A DNA stretch of 6,585 nt from Deltaproteobacteria bacterium (GTDB lineage Bacteria > Desulfobacterota > Desulfobulbia > Desulfobulbales > BM004): the NCBI GenBank assembly GCA_019312685.1, contig JAFDCR010000015.1, positions 1-6,585 on the forward strand, in the 5' to 3' direction. Shown here piece by piece: positions 1 through 5,882 of the stretch. How positions within the stretch are numbered: the first letter of the stretch is position 1; each line of letters starts with the position of its first letter. Under the pieces are notes generated by a model that did not search any database, was not told the origin of the DNA, and worked only from the letters and a program-made list of their open reading frames with translations. The position numbers and the translations under genes were made by a program.

Positions 1-1
1 G

Positions 2-1873
2 AGCAGCATTCTATTCGGGCATGAAAAAGGCGCATTTGCTATATCCCAGACAAGGGGCCTCGGCTTGTTGCAAATATGCAGAACTGGAACAGTTGTTATC
101 GAAAATGTGGATAAGTTTACCAGGGGCATGCAGCAAAAACTTCATGATTTTCTCAAGAATGGAACTTTTGAAACAGTGGGAGGCCAGAAGCCGAATACCT
201 CCTCAGCCAAAATTATCGTCACCTCTTCAAAGAATCTTGACGAACTAGCCCAAGATGGACTTTTTGATGCAGGGCTGCTGGAATTGCTGCTAAGCAATGT
301 CATGACTGTTCCATCCATAAGAAAACGCAAAAGCGATTTGCGTCTCCTGGTGGATTTCCTCATTATCATGGAATGCTTCAAGACGCCTGACAGGAAACTC
401 ATCAAAGGCATTTCGCCTGAGGCCTATCAGAGGATCATGGAATACGAATGGCCCGGCAACATGGATGAACTGCAGATCGTTACCCGCAGGGCAATTAACC
501 TGGCCCAAGGCGACTACCTCATGCCGGAAGACATATTCATCGGTATTGCACCACCAGAAGGGAAATATACGATCAACCTTTTGCAGTTCGACAAGATCAA
601 AGCTTTTTTTAAAAGTCAGCAATATCCTTTGGGGCTGCAGATAGTAACATTATCTGTATTCAGTGCCATCTTTCTGATGTCTTTCTGGGGGAGCCAGTCA
701 CCAGACAGTAATATTGCACTTATCCTCGTTTGGGGTATGTGGGAGCCACTATTATTTATCAGTTGGTTTGTTGGAGCTCGTGTATGGTGCTCAGTATGCC
801 CGATGGGGGCCATGAATGATCTGCTAAACAAAACAGGTATTAAGAAGTTTAAAGTCCCTCATTTTATTCCCCGCTATGGGGCTTATATCAGTGCCTTGGG
901 ACTGGGTGTAATTATCTGGGCTGAAGTAGCAACCGATATGATTTATTCTCCTATGGCCACTGGATTCCTGCTGCTTTCGATAACGTTTTTTGCAATCCTG
1001 TCAGGCCTTATCTTTGAACGCAGGCTCTGGTGCCGTTATCTCTGCCCTCTTGGAACGCTTGGGGCTGTATATTCCGGCTGCTCAATTGTTGAATGGCGAT
1101 CGAACAACAGTATCTGCAACACTACCTGCAAGGATAACATCTGTTATAAGGGCGATACCTTTACTCGTGGCTGTCCGTTATACCAGGGCCCCTTCTCATT
1201 GCATTCAAACCAGAACTGTATATTGTGTGGACGCTGTGTAAAGCTGTGCCCTAACGATTCACCCGTATTAAATCTCCGCATACCCGGACATGAGATGTGG
1301 GCAGCATTGAAACCGGAAAAGGTAACAACAATATTTGTGCCGGTCATTCTAGGAACCCAGATATTTCGCGGGATTGAACACTTATCTTTTATCCAGCAGC
1401 TTGAATCAGGCTTCTTACCCATGTGGGCAGTTTATGCAGTTTTACTGTTTGCGACTACAGTTGTTTCTTACTTCTTTACGCAAATTTCCGGCGCAATTGC
1501 TTTTGGCAACCTGAAGAATAGTACCATCACAAAAGGAAGCTTGTTCATACATGCCATAACACCACTAGCTCTTGCATTTGAGATTGTTTATCAGCTTAAT
1601 CCTCTCCTGACTCGTCTTGGTCATTTCCTGCCGACATTGGGAAGACAGCTGGACTTTAATTGGGAGTTCTGGGATTTTGCCTATCAGGCTGAATCAATCA
1701 AACCCTGGCAGGTTCTCTTAATTCTTCTCGGCATGGTGGCTTCAACTGCCTTTTTAAAAGTTCTGATTAGAAACCATCAGGATGATAAGCAAGGGCTCTC
1801 ACCTAAACGGCTCAGAAATCTGCCAATACTGTTTTGGGGTAGCATCTGTATTTGGATATTTGTTGCCATGTGA
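2..1873 (+). CDS. Degenerate sigma-54 AAA+ domain fused to NapH/NosR-like membrane 4Fe-4S protein (5' partial)
   Basis: The frame is open from base 2, so the gene begins upstream; the TTG at 65 is not the true start. Numbering below counts that TTG as residue 1. The first ~165 residues align with the NtrC-type AAA+ core: LFGHEKGAF (the GAFTGA loop region, reading GAFAIS) just before residue 1, a Walker B position VVIEN (10-14), and WPGNMDEL (129-136) at the sensor II site. Walker A lies off-window. After this come about nine predicted membrane segments (near 189-209, 215-236, 272-292, 298-318, 420-435, 450-472, 489-512, 548-568, 585-601). CxxCP occurs at 242-246 and CxxxCP at 323-328, as in the NapH/NosR/CcoG group. 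A two-cluster ferredoxin region has Cys 351, 355, 360, 370 and Cys 385, 388, 391, 395. The AAA+ part and Fe-S sites should face the cytoplasm. Likely role: electron transfer or redox sensing at the membrane (inference). The AAA+ catalytic residues are replaced, so sigma-54 activation is unlikely. Confidence 0.85.
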   Translation, partial: SSILFGHEKGAFAISQTRGLGLLQICRTGTVVIENVDKFTRGMQQKLHDFLKNGTFETVGGQKPNTSSAKIIVTSSKNLDELAQDGLFDAGLLELLLSNVMTVPSIRKRKSDLRLLVDFLIIMECFKTPDRKLIKGISPEAYQRIMEYEWPGNMDELQIVTRRAINLAQGDYLMPEDIFIGIAPPEGKYTINLLQFDKIKAFFKSQQYPLGLQIVTLSVFSAIFLMSFWGSQSPDSNIALILVWGMWEPLLFISWFVGARVWCSVCPMGAMNDLLNKTGIKKFKVPHFIPRYGAYISALGLGVIIWAEVATDMIYSPMATGFLLLSITFFAILSGLIFERRLWCRYLCPLGTLGAVYSGCSIVEWRSNNSICNTTCKDNICYKGDTFTRGCPLYQGPFSLHSNQNCILCGRCVKLCPNDSPVLNLRIPGHEMWAALKPEKVTTIFVPVILGTQIFRGIEHLSFIQQLESGFLPMWAVYAVLLFATTVVSYFFTQISGAIAFGNLKNSTITKGSLFIHAITPLALAFEIVYQLNPLLTRLGHFLPTLGRQLDFNWEFWDFAYQAESIKPWQVLLILLGMVASTAFLKVLIRNHQDDKQGLSPKRLRNLPILFWGSICIWIFVAM

Positions 1874-1896
1874 TTTTATTCATACCTGAGCAGGCA

Positions 1897-1926
1897 ATAG
1901 CCTAAGTGGCTATATCCTTTGGATAT
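1897..1926. repeat. Two abutting small inverted repeats
   Basis: ATAGCC (1897-1902) pairs with GGCTAT (1908-1913) across a 5-base loop. ATATCC (1912-1917) pairs with GGATAT (1921-1926) across a 3-base loop. The two stems share bases 1912-1913, so they compete or stack end to end. They start 23 bases after the polyferredoxin stop. No T-run follows, so an RNA 3'-end stabiliser or a protein site is as likely as a terminator. Confidence 0.4.
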
Positions 1927-2025
1927 GATAAATGGGGATTTGAGATGGAATAGTTTCTTTTGTGGTAAGTATGAGGACTTCTCTGCATTACACCATCCTA
2001 ATATATATTGAAGAACTTTTCTCTA

Positions 2026-2054
2026 TTGACAGCCTCATAGATATTTAATATCAA
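2026..2054 (+). promoter_or_regulatory. Possible sigma-70 promoter with embedded palindrome, upstream of the cytochrome gene
   Basis: A perfect TTGACA (2026-2031) is followed after 17 bases by TATCAA (2049-2054), a 4/6 match to the -10 consensus. A 13-base palindrome, GATATT-T-AATATC (2040-2052), spans the late spacer and overlaps the -10, where an operator would block polymerase. The region is very AT-rich, so chance matches are likely. Confidence 0.35.
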
Positions 2055-2252
2055 AATACCTAATTGCTATTCATATAGGGCTTGTCTGACATTTTAGTTT
2101 CATAAATTTCTGTTCTAGTGAGGACTTTAATGGGAGAGTTTCACAAGAAAAGCGGTTTTCCGGCCTGTAAACGGACAATTGAACGTGCTGGACTAATCAT
2201 TGTCTTCTTGATTAAAGGAACACCTTGTTTCAACCAGGAGGAAGACTTCTCT

Positions 2253-2891
2253 GTGCAGCAAAGTCCGCCCTTAAATTATCATAAAGTTTTCTTTCTGCAT
2301 GAATACCTTTTGTCTCTAATTTTCTTTTTTATCTTCTTTGGGGCGGCGCCTTTTCAGGATGCAATAGCCGAAGTTATTCCTGAAGATTCACTTTGCTGTA
2401 ATTGCCATAAAATTATCTGTGAAGACAATTTAATTAAAGACAAGGTACACCGTCCATTTCTGGAGCGAAATTGTTCACTCTGTCATGTCTATGATGATAC
2501 AGTTTCGGACGGAAAAGAACCTGAATTAATTATTGTAAACGTTCCTGATCATTTGCCCATGCGAAGCAAAATTGATATTTCGATATCAGTGTGCACAAAT
2601 TGTCATGCAGGTTTCGCACATTCTGGTAATCATTCGGTCAAAGTTCGTCCCTCTGAAAATGTGATTATCCCGGAAGATTTTTCACTTGGGCCAGATGGCA
2701 GTATAACATGTATTACTTGCCATACTAGTCATAGCTCTGAGTATGAGTATAGGATGCGTTTCTGTTATATAGTCGGCAATATGCAAGCAGGTCGTTATCC
2801 TGACATAGATGCAGCTAGGGCTCAGGGGGGATGCTTAATTTGTCATGCTGAAAAAGGGGTCTTGCCAAAAAACCGCAATAAAAATTGGTAA
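2253..2891 (+). CDS. Secreted five-haem c-type cytochrome (doubled CXXCH type)
   Basis: Counting from GTG 2253, the 212-residue product has five CxxCH haem-binding motifs, at 48-52 (CCNCH), 74-78, 114-118, 153-157 and 194-198. Spacing such as VHRPFLERNCSLCH, and DGSITCITCH followed by TSHSSEY, is typical of doubled-CXXCH cytochromes; His 66, 123, 127 and 160 could be distal ligands. An N-terminal hydrophobic stretch (12-32) ending near AIA-E (37-40) reads as a Sec signal peptide, so the protein should be periplasmic or surface-exposed and carry electrons. I chose GTG 2253 because AGGAGG sits at 2236-2241 and this start places the signal peptide near the N-terminus. ATG 2130, with GAGG at 2120-2123, or GTG 2118 would add 41 or 45 residues of unclear nature. 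The nearest gene upstream is a membrane Fe-S protein, a possible electron partner. The exact physiological role is unknown. Confidence 0.85.
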   Translation: MQQSPPLNYHKVFFLHEYLLSLIFFFIFFGAAPFQDAIAEVIPEDSLCCNCHKIICEDNLIKDKVHRPFLERNCSLCHVYDDTVSDGKEPELIIVNVPDHLPMRSKIDISISVCTNCHAGFAHSGNHSVKVRPSENVIIPEDFSLGPDGSITCITCHTSHSSEYEYRMRFCYIVGNMQAGRYPDIDAARAQGGCLICHAEKGVLPKNRNKNW

Positions 2892-2923
2892 TATCTAAAT
2901 GAAATTACACTTCCAGGAAGAAG

Positions 2924-2981
2924 TTGTTAGGTTCTTTCTATTTTGGCAAGCCAATCATAACCCAATAAGCATGCCTAACAA
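2924..2981. repeat. Long-range inverted repeat between cytochrome and ompA-family genes
   Basis: TTGTTAGG (2924-2931) is the exact reverse complement of CCTAACAA (2974-2981). Between the arms sits a small hairpin, TTGG (2943-2946) with CCAA (2951-2954). The structure could fold the cytochrome 3' untranslated region. No T-run follows, so it is not a standard terminator. Confidence 0.35.
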
Positions 2982-3002
2982 ATTTCTTACTCATTAATGA
3001 CT

Positions 3003-3029
3003 TTGACATTTTCTCCCTTCACTTATATT
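3003..3029 (+). promoter_or_regulatory. Possible sigma-70 promoter for the OmpA-family gene
   Basis: A perfect TTGACA (3003-3008) is followed by TATATT (3024-3029), a 5/6 match to the -10 consensus. The spacer is 15 bases, shorter than the ideal 17. Transcription would start near 3036, leaving a leader of about 45 bases that carries the strong AAGGAGGG ribosome binding site (3067-3074). Confidence 0.5.
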
Positions 3030-3080
3030 GTTTTTTCCAGCATATTGCATATGAAATAACTTCTATAAGGAGGGAAAACT

Positions 3081-3935
3081 ATGCAAAGAGCAAACACTAT
3101 TGTTTTTGGTATGGTGATAACGGTTGTTTTAATGGGAGGTTTCACTTTCGCTCAGGAGGACAAAAAAGGGTGTGCAGACCCTGAACTCTTTACACGGGTA
3201 CCTGGGTTCTATCTCGACGAGTGCGAAATAAAAGATTTTGGTGCTCACGAATTTATTGACCCTGTGACCAAGGAGGAGGTGTCCATTGAAGGGCGCTTTT
3301 ATTCATACTACTATTATCTCAAAGATGAATTAAGTGGCCGGAAATCGATGCTCCAGATCGCCCGGAATTATTCTAATGCTATCGACAAGATCGGCGGCGT
3401 TTTTTTTATGGACAATCCGAATGGGAGTGACAACACCTGGATGAAGGTAACCAGGGAGGGTAAAGAAATATGGGCGGCAATAGAGCAGGATCATTGGGAA
3501 GGTGAGACGTATTATCTCTATATCGTTGAAAAAGAAGCCATGAAACAGGAGGTAGTAGCTAATGCGGATGTGATGGCAGACGGTATCAGCTCAACCGGCC
3601 ATGTTGCTCTCTACGGAATATACTTTGATTTTAACAAATCGGATTTAAAGCCAGAATCTGAGCCCACTCTTAATGAAATCGCCAAGTTGATTACAGGAAA
3701 CCCTAATCTAAAAGTATTTATCGTGGGACACACCGATAACGTTGGAGATGTCGATTACAATATGAAGCTCTCACAAGCAAGAGCAGACGCTGTCGCAAAA
3801 GCTCTCACCACGAAATACAAGGTGAGCCCCCAGAATCTGAAAGCTTATGGAGTAGGACAACTAGCACCCGTAGCCTCAAACAAGACCGAAGAAGGTCGTT
3901 CTAAAAACCGTCGAGTGGAATTGGTAGAACAGTAA
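3081..3935 (+). CDS. OmpA-family peptidoglycan-associated protein with unrecognised N-terminal domain
   Basis: The 284-residue product starts with a clear Sec signal peptide (hydrophobic 8-23, likely cut after FTFAQ/E near 25). Residues ~26-160 form a soluble-looking domain with an aromatic YSYYYY run (74-79) and Cys 31 and 49, which could form a disulphide; I do not recognise the family. It does not look like the eight-stranded OmpA barrel. Residues ~174-284 are a full OmpA C-terminal domain: YFDFNKSDLKPES (181-193), GHTDN (216-220), LSQARADAV (230-238) and GRSKNRRVE (272-280). Asp 219 and Arg 234 match the residues that bind the peptidoglycan diaminopimelate in OmpA. The protein therefore likely tethers to the cell wall from the periplasm or outer membrane. 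The ATG at 3081 follows AAGGAGGG by six bases. A promoter-like TTGACA lies upstream and an intrinsic terminator downstream, so it is probably monocistronic. Confidence 0.9.
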   Translation: MQRANTIVFGMVITVVLMGGFTFAQEDKKGCADPELFTRVPGFYLDECEIKDFGAHEFIDPVTKEEVSIEGRFYSYYYYLKDELSGRKSMLQIARNYSNAIDKIGGVFFMDNPNGSDNTWMKVTREGKEIWAAIEQDHWEGETYYLYIVEKEAMKQEVVANADVMADGISSTGHVALYGIYFDFNKSDLKPESEPTLNEIAKLITGNPNLKVFIVGHTDNVGDVDYNMKLSQARADAVAKALTTKYKVSPQNLKAYGVGQLAPVASNKTEEGRSKNRRVELVEQ

Positions 3936-4066
3936 TTTTTCGATGGTTAGCTAGGATTGCTGGTTGTGATACAAACATTACCTGACATGGATAAAATTAA
4001 AACTTCTGCAATGAATTAACATTCGTGAATAATTCCTTGAGTGTTAAGATATCCAATTGATATATG

Positions 4067-4097
4067 AACCCCTTCGGTAAAAACCTGGAGGGGTTTT
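4067..4097 (+). terminator. Rho-independent terminator
   Basis: AACCCCTTCGG (4067-4077) pairs with CCTGGAGGGGTT (4084-4095), giving about eleven pairs with one G-T wobble and one bulged T. The loop is A-rich and the stem is followed by TTTT (running to 4097). It lies ~130 bases after the OmpA-family gene and ~95 before the aldolase, so it separates these two units. Confidence 0.75.
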
Positions 4098-4118
4098 GGG
4101 TTGTCATTTATCTTTACA

Positions 4119-4170
4119 CGTCTGTTCCGGTGGACTAATTAGAAAACCATGAACAAACCGGAACAGGACG
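4119..4170. promoter_or_regulatory. Strong inverted repeat in the aldolase leader
   Basis: CTGTTCCGGT (4122-4131) is the perfect reverse complement of ACCGGAACAG (4157-4166). Pairing extends by CGT/ACG (4119-4121 with 4168-4170) across a single bulged G at 4167. The 25-base loop contains the palindrome CTAATTAG (4135-4142). The right arm ends 11 bases before the AGGAGG of the aldolase (4182-4187). It could be a pair of operator half-sites or a leader hairpin. There is no T-run after it, so a terminator is unlikely. The regulator is unknown. Confidence 0.55.
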
Positions 4171-4192
4171 AAAATGATTTCAGGAGGTAAAT

Positions 4193-4801
4193 ATGAAACT
4201 GGAGGTTCCTGTAATAGGTATTCTGCGTGGGATAGATGCTGCTGATTTCGGTCCCCTCATGCAGGCATCTTTTGCGGCAGGGTTGCAGGCCCTTGAAGTG
4301 ACCATGAATACGGCTGGCGCTGAAGATATTATTGCCGGAAACAGAGATAGTGTGCCTCCCGGTAAATATCTGGGCATGGGAACCCTGCGGAATCTTACGG
4401 AAGCCCAAAGGGGTTATGAGGCAGGGGCCATGTTTTTTGTCACGCCTAATGTTGATCTCGAGGTAATCAGGTTTGCCGGAACTAAGAATATTCCGGTAAT
4501 TGCGGGCGGGTTGACCCCTACGGAAGTGTATACGGCCTGGAGAGAAGGCGCGGACATGGTAAAGGTTTTTCCCTGCAGGAGTCTAGGCGGACCGCAATAT
4601 ATCAGGGAACTCCGAGGGCCCTTTGACCATATACCGCTGGTGGCGGTCGGCGGTGTCAGTGCTGAGAACGCCAGGGACTATCTGGATGCGGGAGCAGCCG
4701 GGGTAGGGATGGGGCTTTCACTTTTCGGAAAGGAAGCAGTTGCTGCAAAGGATTGGGATGCTGTGTACCGGAATGTTGAGCGTTTCATCCAGCTTTTATG
4801 A
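4193..4801 (+). CDS. KDPG/KDPGal aldolase family protein (Eda/DgoA type)
   Basis: The 202-residue product is a full-length class I aldolase of the 2-keto-3-deoxy-6-phosphogluconate family, a cytoplasmic TIM-barrel enzyme that splits a 2-keto-3-deoxy-6-phospho-sugar acid into pyruvate and glyceraldehyde 3-phosphate. The Schiff-base lysine is Lys 124 in MVKVFP, the general acid/base is Glu 35 in LEVTMNT, and GMGT (61-64) matches the substrate-binding GAGT. E. coli Eda has an arginine where this protein has Asn 39. Together with GILRG (9-13), FVTPN (82-86) and GGPQYI (132-137), this resembles the galactonate-pathway DgoA branch more than classical Eda, so the substrate is uncertain. The start is secured by AGGAGG (4182-4187) five bases upstream. 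A strong inverted repeat precedes the gene and a nested palindrome overlaps its stop codon. No other Entner-Doudoroff or galactonate gene is visible nearby. Confidence 0.9.
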   Translation: MKLEVPVIGILRGIDAADFGPLMQASFAAGLQALEVTMNTAGAEDIIAGNRDSVPPGKYLGMGTLRNLTEAQRGYEAGAMFFVTPNVDLEVIRFAGTKNIPVIAGGLTPTEVYTAWREGADMVKVFPCRSLGGPQYIRELRGPFDHIPLVAVGGVSAENARDYLDAGAAGVGMGLSLFGKEAVAAKDWDAVYRNVERFIQLL

Positions 4802-4908
4802 CTTTTAAATTTATTGAATCTACTTCGTCGTAGGATGTGTCGCATACCTTTCTTTGTATAGCGACACATCCTTCTCCTTGTATCTCCTGCAAATTTAAAA
4901 GTCATAAA
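4795..4908. repeat. Nested perfect palindrome, MITE-like, overlapping the aldolase stop
   Basis: The outer arms are an 18-base perfect inverted repeat (4795-4812 with 4891-4908; the right arm reads AAATTTAAAAGTCATAAA). The inner arms are a 12-base perfect repeat, AGGATGTGTCGC (4832-4843) with GCGACACATCCT (4861-4872). A further ATAC/GTAT pairing closes a pyrimidine-rich loop, with A4860 bulged. The two spacers between outer and inner arms are 19 and 18 bases, so the whole 114-base unit is nearly symmetrical. The aldolase stop TGA (4799-4801) lies in the left arm. Candidates are a miniature inverted-repeat element, a REP-like sequence, or a structured 3' end between convergent genes. Neither side of the inner stem has a T-run, so a simple terminator is less likely. 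I see no clear target-site duplication. Confidence 0.7.
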
Positions 4909-4935
4909 GTTGTTATATATAAGCAAGGGAATATA

Positions 4936-4979
4936 AGGTTTCAAATAAAAAACTTGAAACCTCGACCCCTTGACCCCTT
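4936..4979 (-). terminator. Hairpin and short tandem repeat after the rhodanese gene
   Basis: AGGTTTCAA (4936-4944) and TTGAAACCT (4954-4962) form a perfect 9-base stem around a 9-base A-rich loop. Read on the minus strand this hairpin lies ~20 bases after the rhodanese stop, but is followed only by TATATT, so it is a weak terminator at best. Between stem and stop the 8-base unit GACCCCTT occurs twice in tandem (4964-4971 and 4972-4979). Confidence 0.4.
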
Positions 4980-5405
4980 CTAATACTTCAACGGCAGATC
5001 GGCATCTTTCCAGGCTGAGATGCCGCCTTTCAGATTATAAATTTCATTCCAGCCGTTTTGTGACATGAGCTTCCCCAGGGCAAGGCTGCGGCCGCCAACC
5101 GCGCAGATCAGCAGAATCGGTTTGTCCTGGGGAGGACGTTGTACACCCTTTATTATATCCCATAGAGGCATAAAGATAGAGCCTTCAATATAGCCTTCAT
5201 ATAATTCGTCCTTGCCGCGGACATCGACGAGCAGTATATCCTGGCGGTTTTTTATTAAATTGAAAGCTTCACTGGGGGTAACGGTCTTGAAGAATGACTG
5301 CTGCTGTTCAAGACCGGGGAATTCTGCCTGGGCTGCAGGAGTAATCTGCTGGCCGGCGAAAACCAAGGTTATTGCTGCTATTGTTAAAATTATAAAATTT
5401 TTCAT
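4980..5405 (-). CDS. Exported single-domain rhodanese-like sulfurtransferase
   Basis: The 141-residue product has a Sec signal peptide (hydrophobic 4-17, likely cut after AAQA at 27). One rhodanese domain fills residues ~40-141. It shows LLVDVRGKDEL (58-68), GYIEGS (71-76), and the active-site loop CAVGGRS (101-107) with catalytic Cys 101, which in this family carries a persulfide. NLKGGISAW (124-132) is the typical C-terminal signature. The length is normal for a periplasmic single-domain rhodanese. The substrate is unknown; such proteins move sulfane sulfur or act as periplasmic thiol-transfer enzymes. The ATG at 5405 has AGGA eight bases upstream on the minus strand (5414-5417). It lies downstream of ettA on the same strand, but a weak terminator separates them, so it probably has its own promoter. 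I could not pick that promoter with confidence in the AT-rich stretch 5406-5460. Confidence 0.9.
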   Translation of the reverse strand: MKNFIILTIAAITLVFAGQQITPAAQAEFPGLEQQQSFFKTVTPSEAFNLIKNRQDILLVDVRGKDELYEGYIEGSIFMPLWDIIKGVQRPPQDKPILLICAVGGRSLALGKLMSQNGWNEIYNLKGGISAWKDADLPLKY

Positions 5406-5501
5406 TTTCTAGTTCCTATCATTTGAAATATATTTATAAATTCTATTGGCCGGTTTTAAGTGAAGATAAACTAAGTACGGCAAAGCTGTTTTGCAAGACA
5501 G

Positions 5502-5532
5502 AAAAAAGGGTGCGGAGGAAAGGCTAGGCACC
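5502..5532 (-). terminator. Weak rho-independent terminator after ettA
   Basis: On the minus strand GGTGC (from 5532 to 5528) pairs with GCACC (from 5513 to 5509) across a 14-base loop. The stem is followed by C and then six Ts (5507 to 5502). It begins just after the ettA stop at 5535. The stem has only five pairs, but the position and the T-run support a terminator. Confidence 0.5.
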
Positions 5533-5534
5533 GT

Positions 5535-5882
5535 TCAGGAACGGGTCAACTGGCGGTATTTAATTCTGTGCGGTTGATCCGCAGCAGAGCCCAGACGTTT
5601 TTTCCTGTCCCTTTCGTAATCCGAGTAGTTTCCTTCAAACCAGACCACCCTGCTGTCACCCTCAAAGGCAAGGATATGGGTGGCAATCCGGTCCAGGAAC
5701 CAGCGATCGTGACTGATAACCACAACACAGCCTCCGAAGTTTTCAAGGGCCTCTTCCAAGGCACGGAGTGTATTTACGTCCAAATCGTTGGTCGGTTCAT
5801 CTAGCAGTAGTACATTTGCGCCCTCTTTCAGCATGCGGGCCAGGTGAACCCTGTTGCGCTCGCCGCCTGAAAGCCGCCCGAA
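5535..5882 (-). CDS. ettA: EttA, ABC-F translational throttle ATPase, C-terminal fragment
   Basis: The minus-strand frame encodes the end of EttA, the ribosome-binding ABC-F protein that gates the first steps of elongation by ATP level. Reading towards the stop it shows the ABC signature LSGGERNRVHLARML, Walker B LLLDEPTNDLD, the H-switch VISHDRWFLDRIATH, and the EttA-specific tail FEGNYSDYE...RIKYRQL. This is the second ATPase domain of a protein normally ~555 residues long. Homology stops abruptly at about 5880: the residues expected before LSGGER (an FNF-G-DQ-K-VG stretch) are absent. The frame beyond stays open by chance but reads unrelated residues in GC-rich DNA. The internal ATG at 5834 is not a real start. 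About 115 of ~555 residues remain. Either the gene is truncated in the genome or the contig is mis-joined here. Confidence 0.88.
   Translation of the reverse strand, partial: FGRLSGGERNRVHLARMLKEGANVLLLDEPTNDLDVNTLRALEEALENFGGCVVVISHDRWFLDRIATHILAFEGDSRVVWFEGNYSDYERDRKKRLGSAADQPHRIKYRQLTRS

Larger units (their letters stand above)
1874..2252. other. AT-rich intergenic region with dyads
   Basis: No convincing gene lies in these ~380 bases. They hold two abutting small hairpins (1897-1926), a possible promoter with an embedded palindrome (2026-2054), and an upstream in-frame extension of the cytochrome ORF back to GTG 2118. No classic hairpin-plus-T-run terminator follows the polyferredoxin gene. 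A 25-codon ATG frame at 1971 has no ribosome binding site and I do not call it. Confidence 0.5.

Noticed and set aside
21..248. Short plus-strand frame starting MKKAHLLYPR
   Set aside because: It overlaps the AAA+ coding frame, which shows clear homology; this is an out-of-frame shadow.
2..600. A working sigma-54 enhancer-binding protein
   Set aside because: The GAFTGA, Walker B, Arg-finger and sensor II positions are all replaced, and no helix-turn-helix follows the AAA+ part.
1971..2050. 25-codon ATG frame (MRTSLHYT...) in the gap after the polyferredoxin
   Set aside because: It has no ribosome binding site and no recognisable features, and it lies in AT-rich DNA; most likely chance.
4142..4411. 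Minus-strand frames antisense to the aldolase
   Set aside because: The plus strand encodes a full-length aldolase with catalytic residues in place; the antisense frames are shadows.
4795..4908. CRISPR repeat or simple intrinsic terminator
   Set aside because: There is only one inverted unit with no regularly spaced direct repeats, and no T-run follows the stem on either strand.
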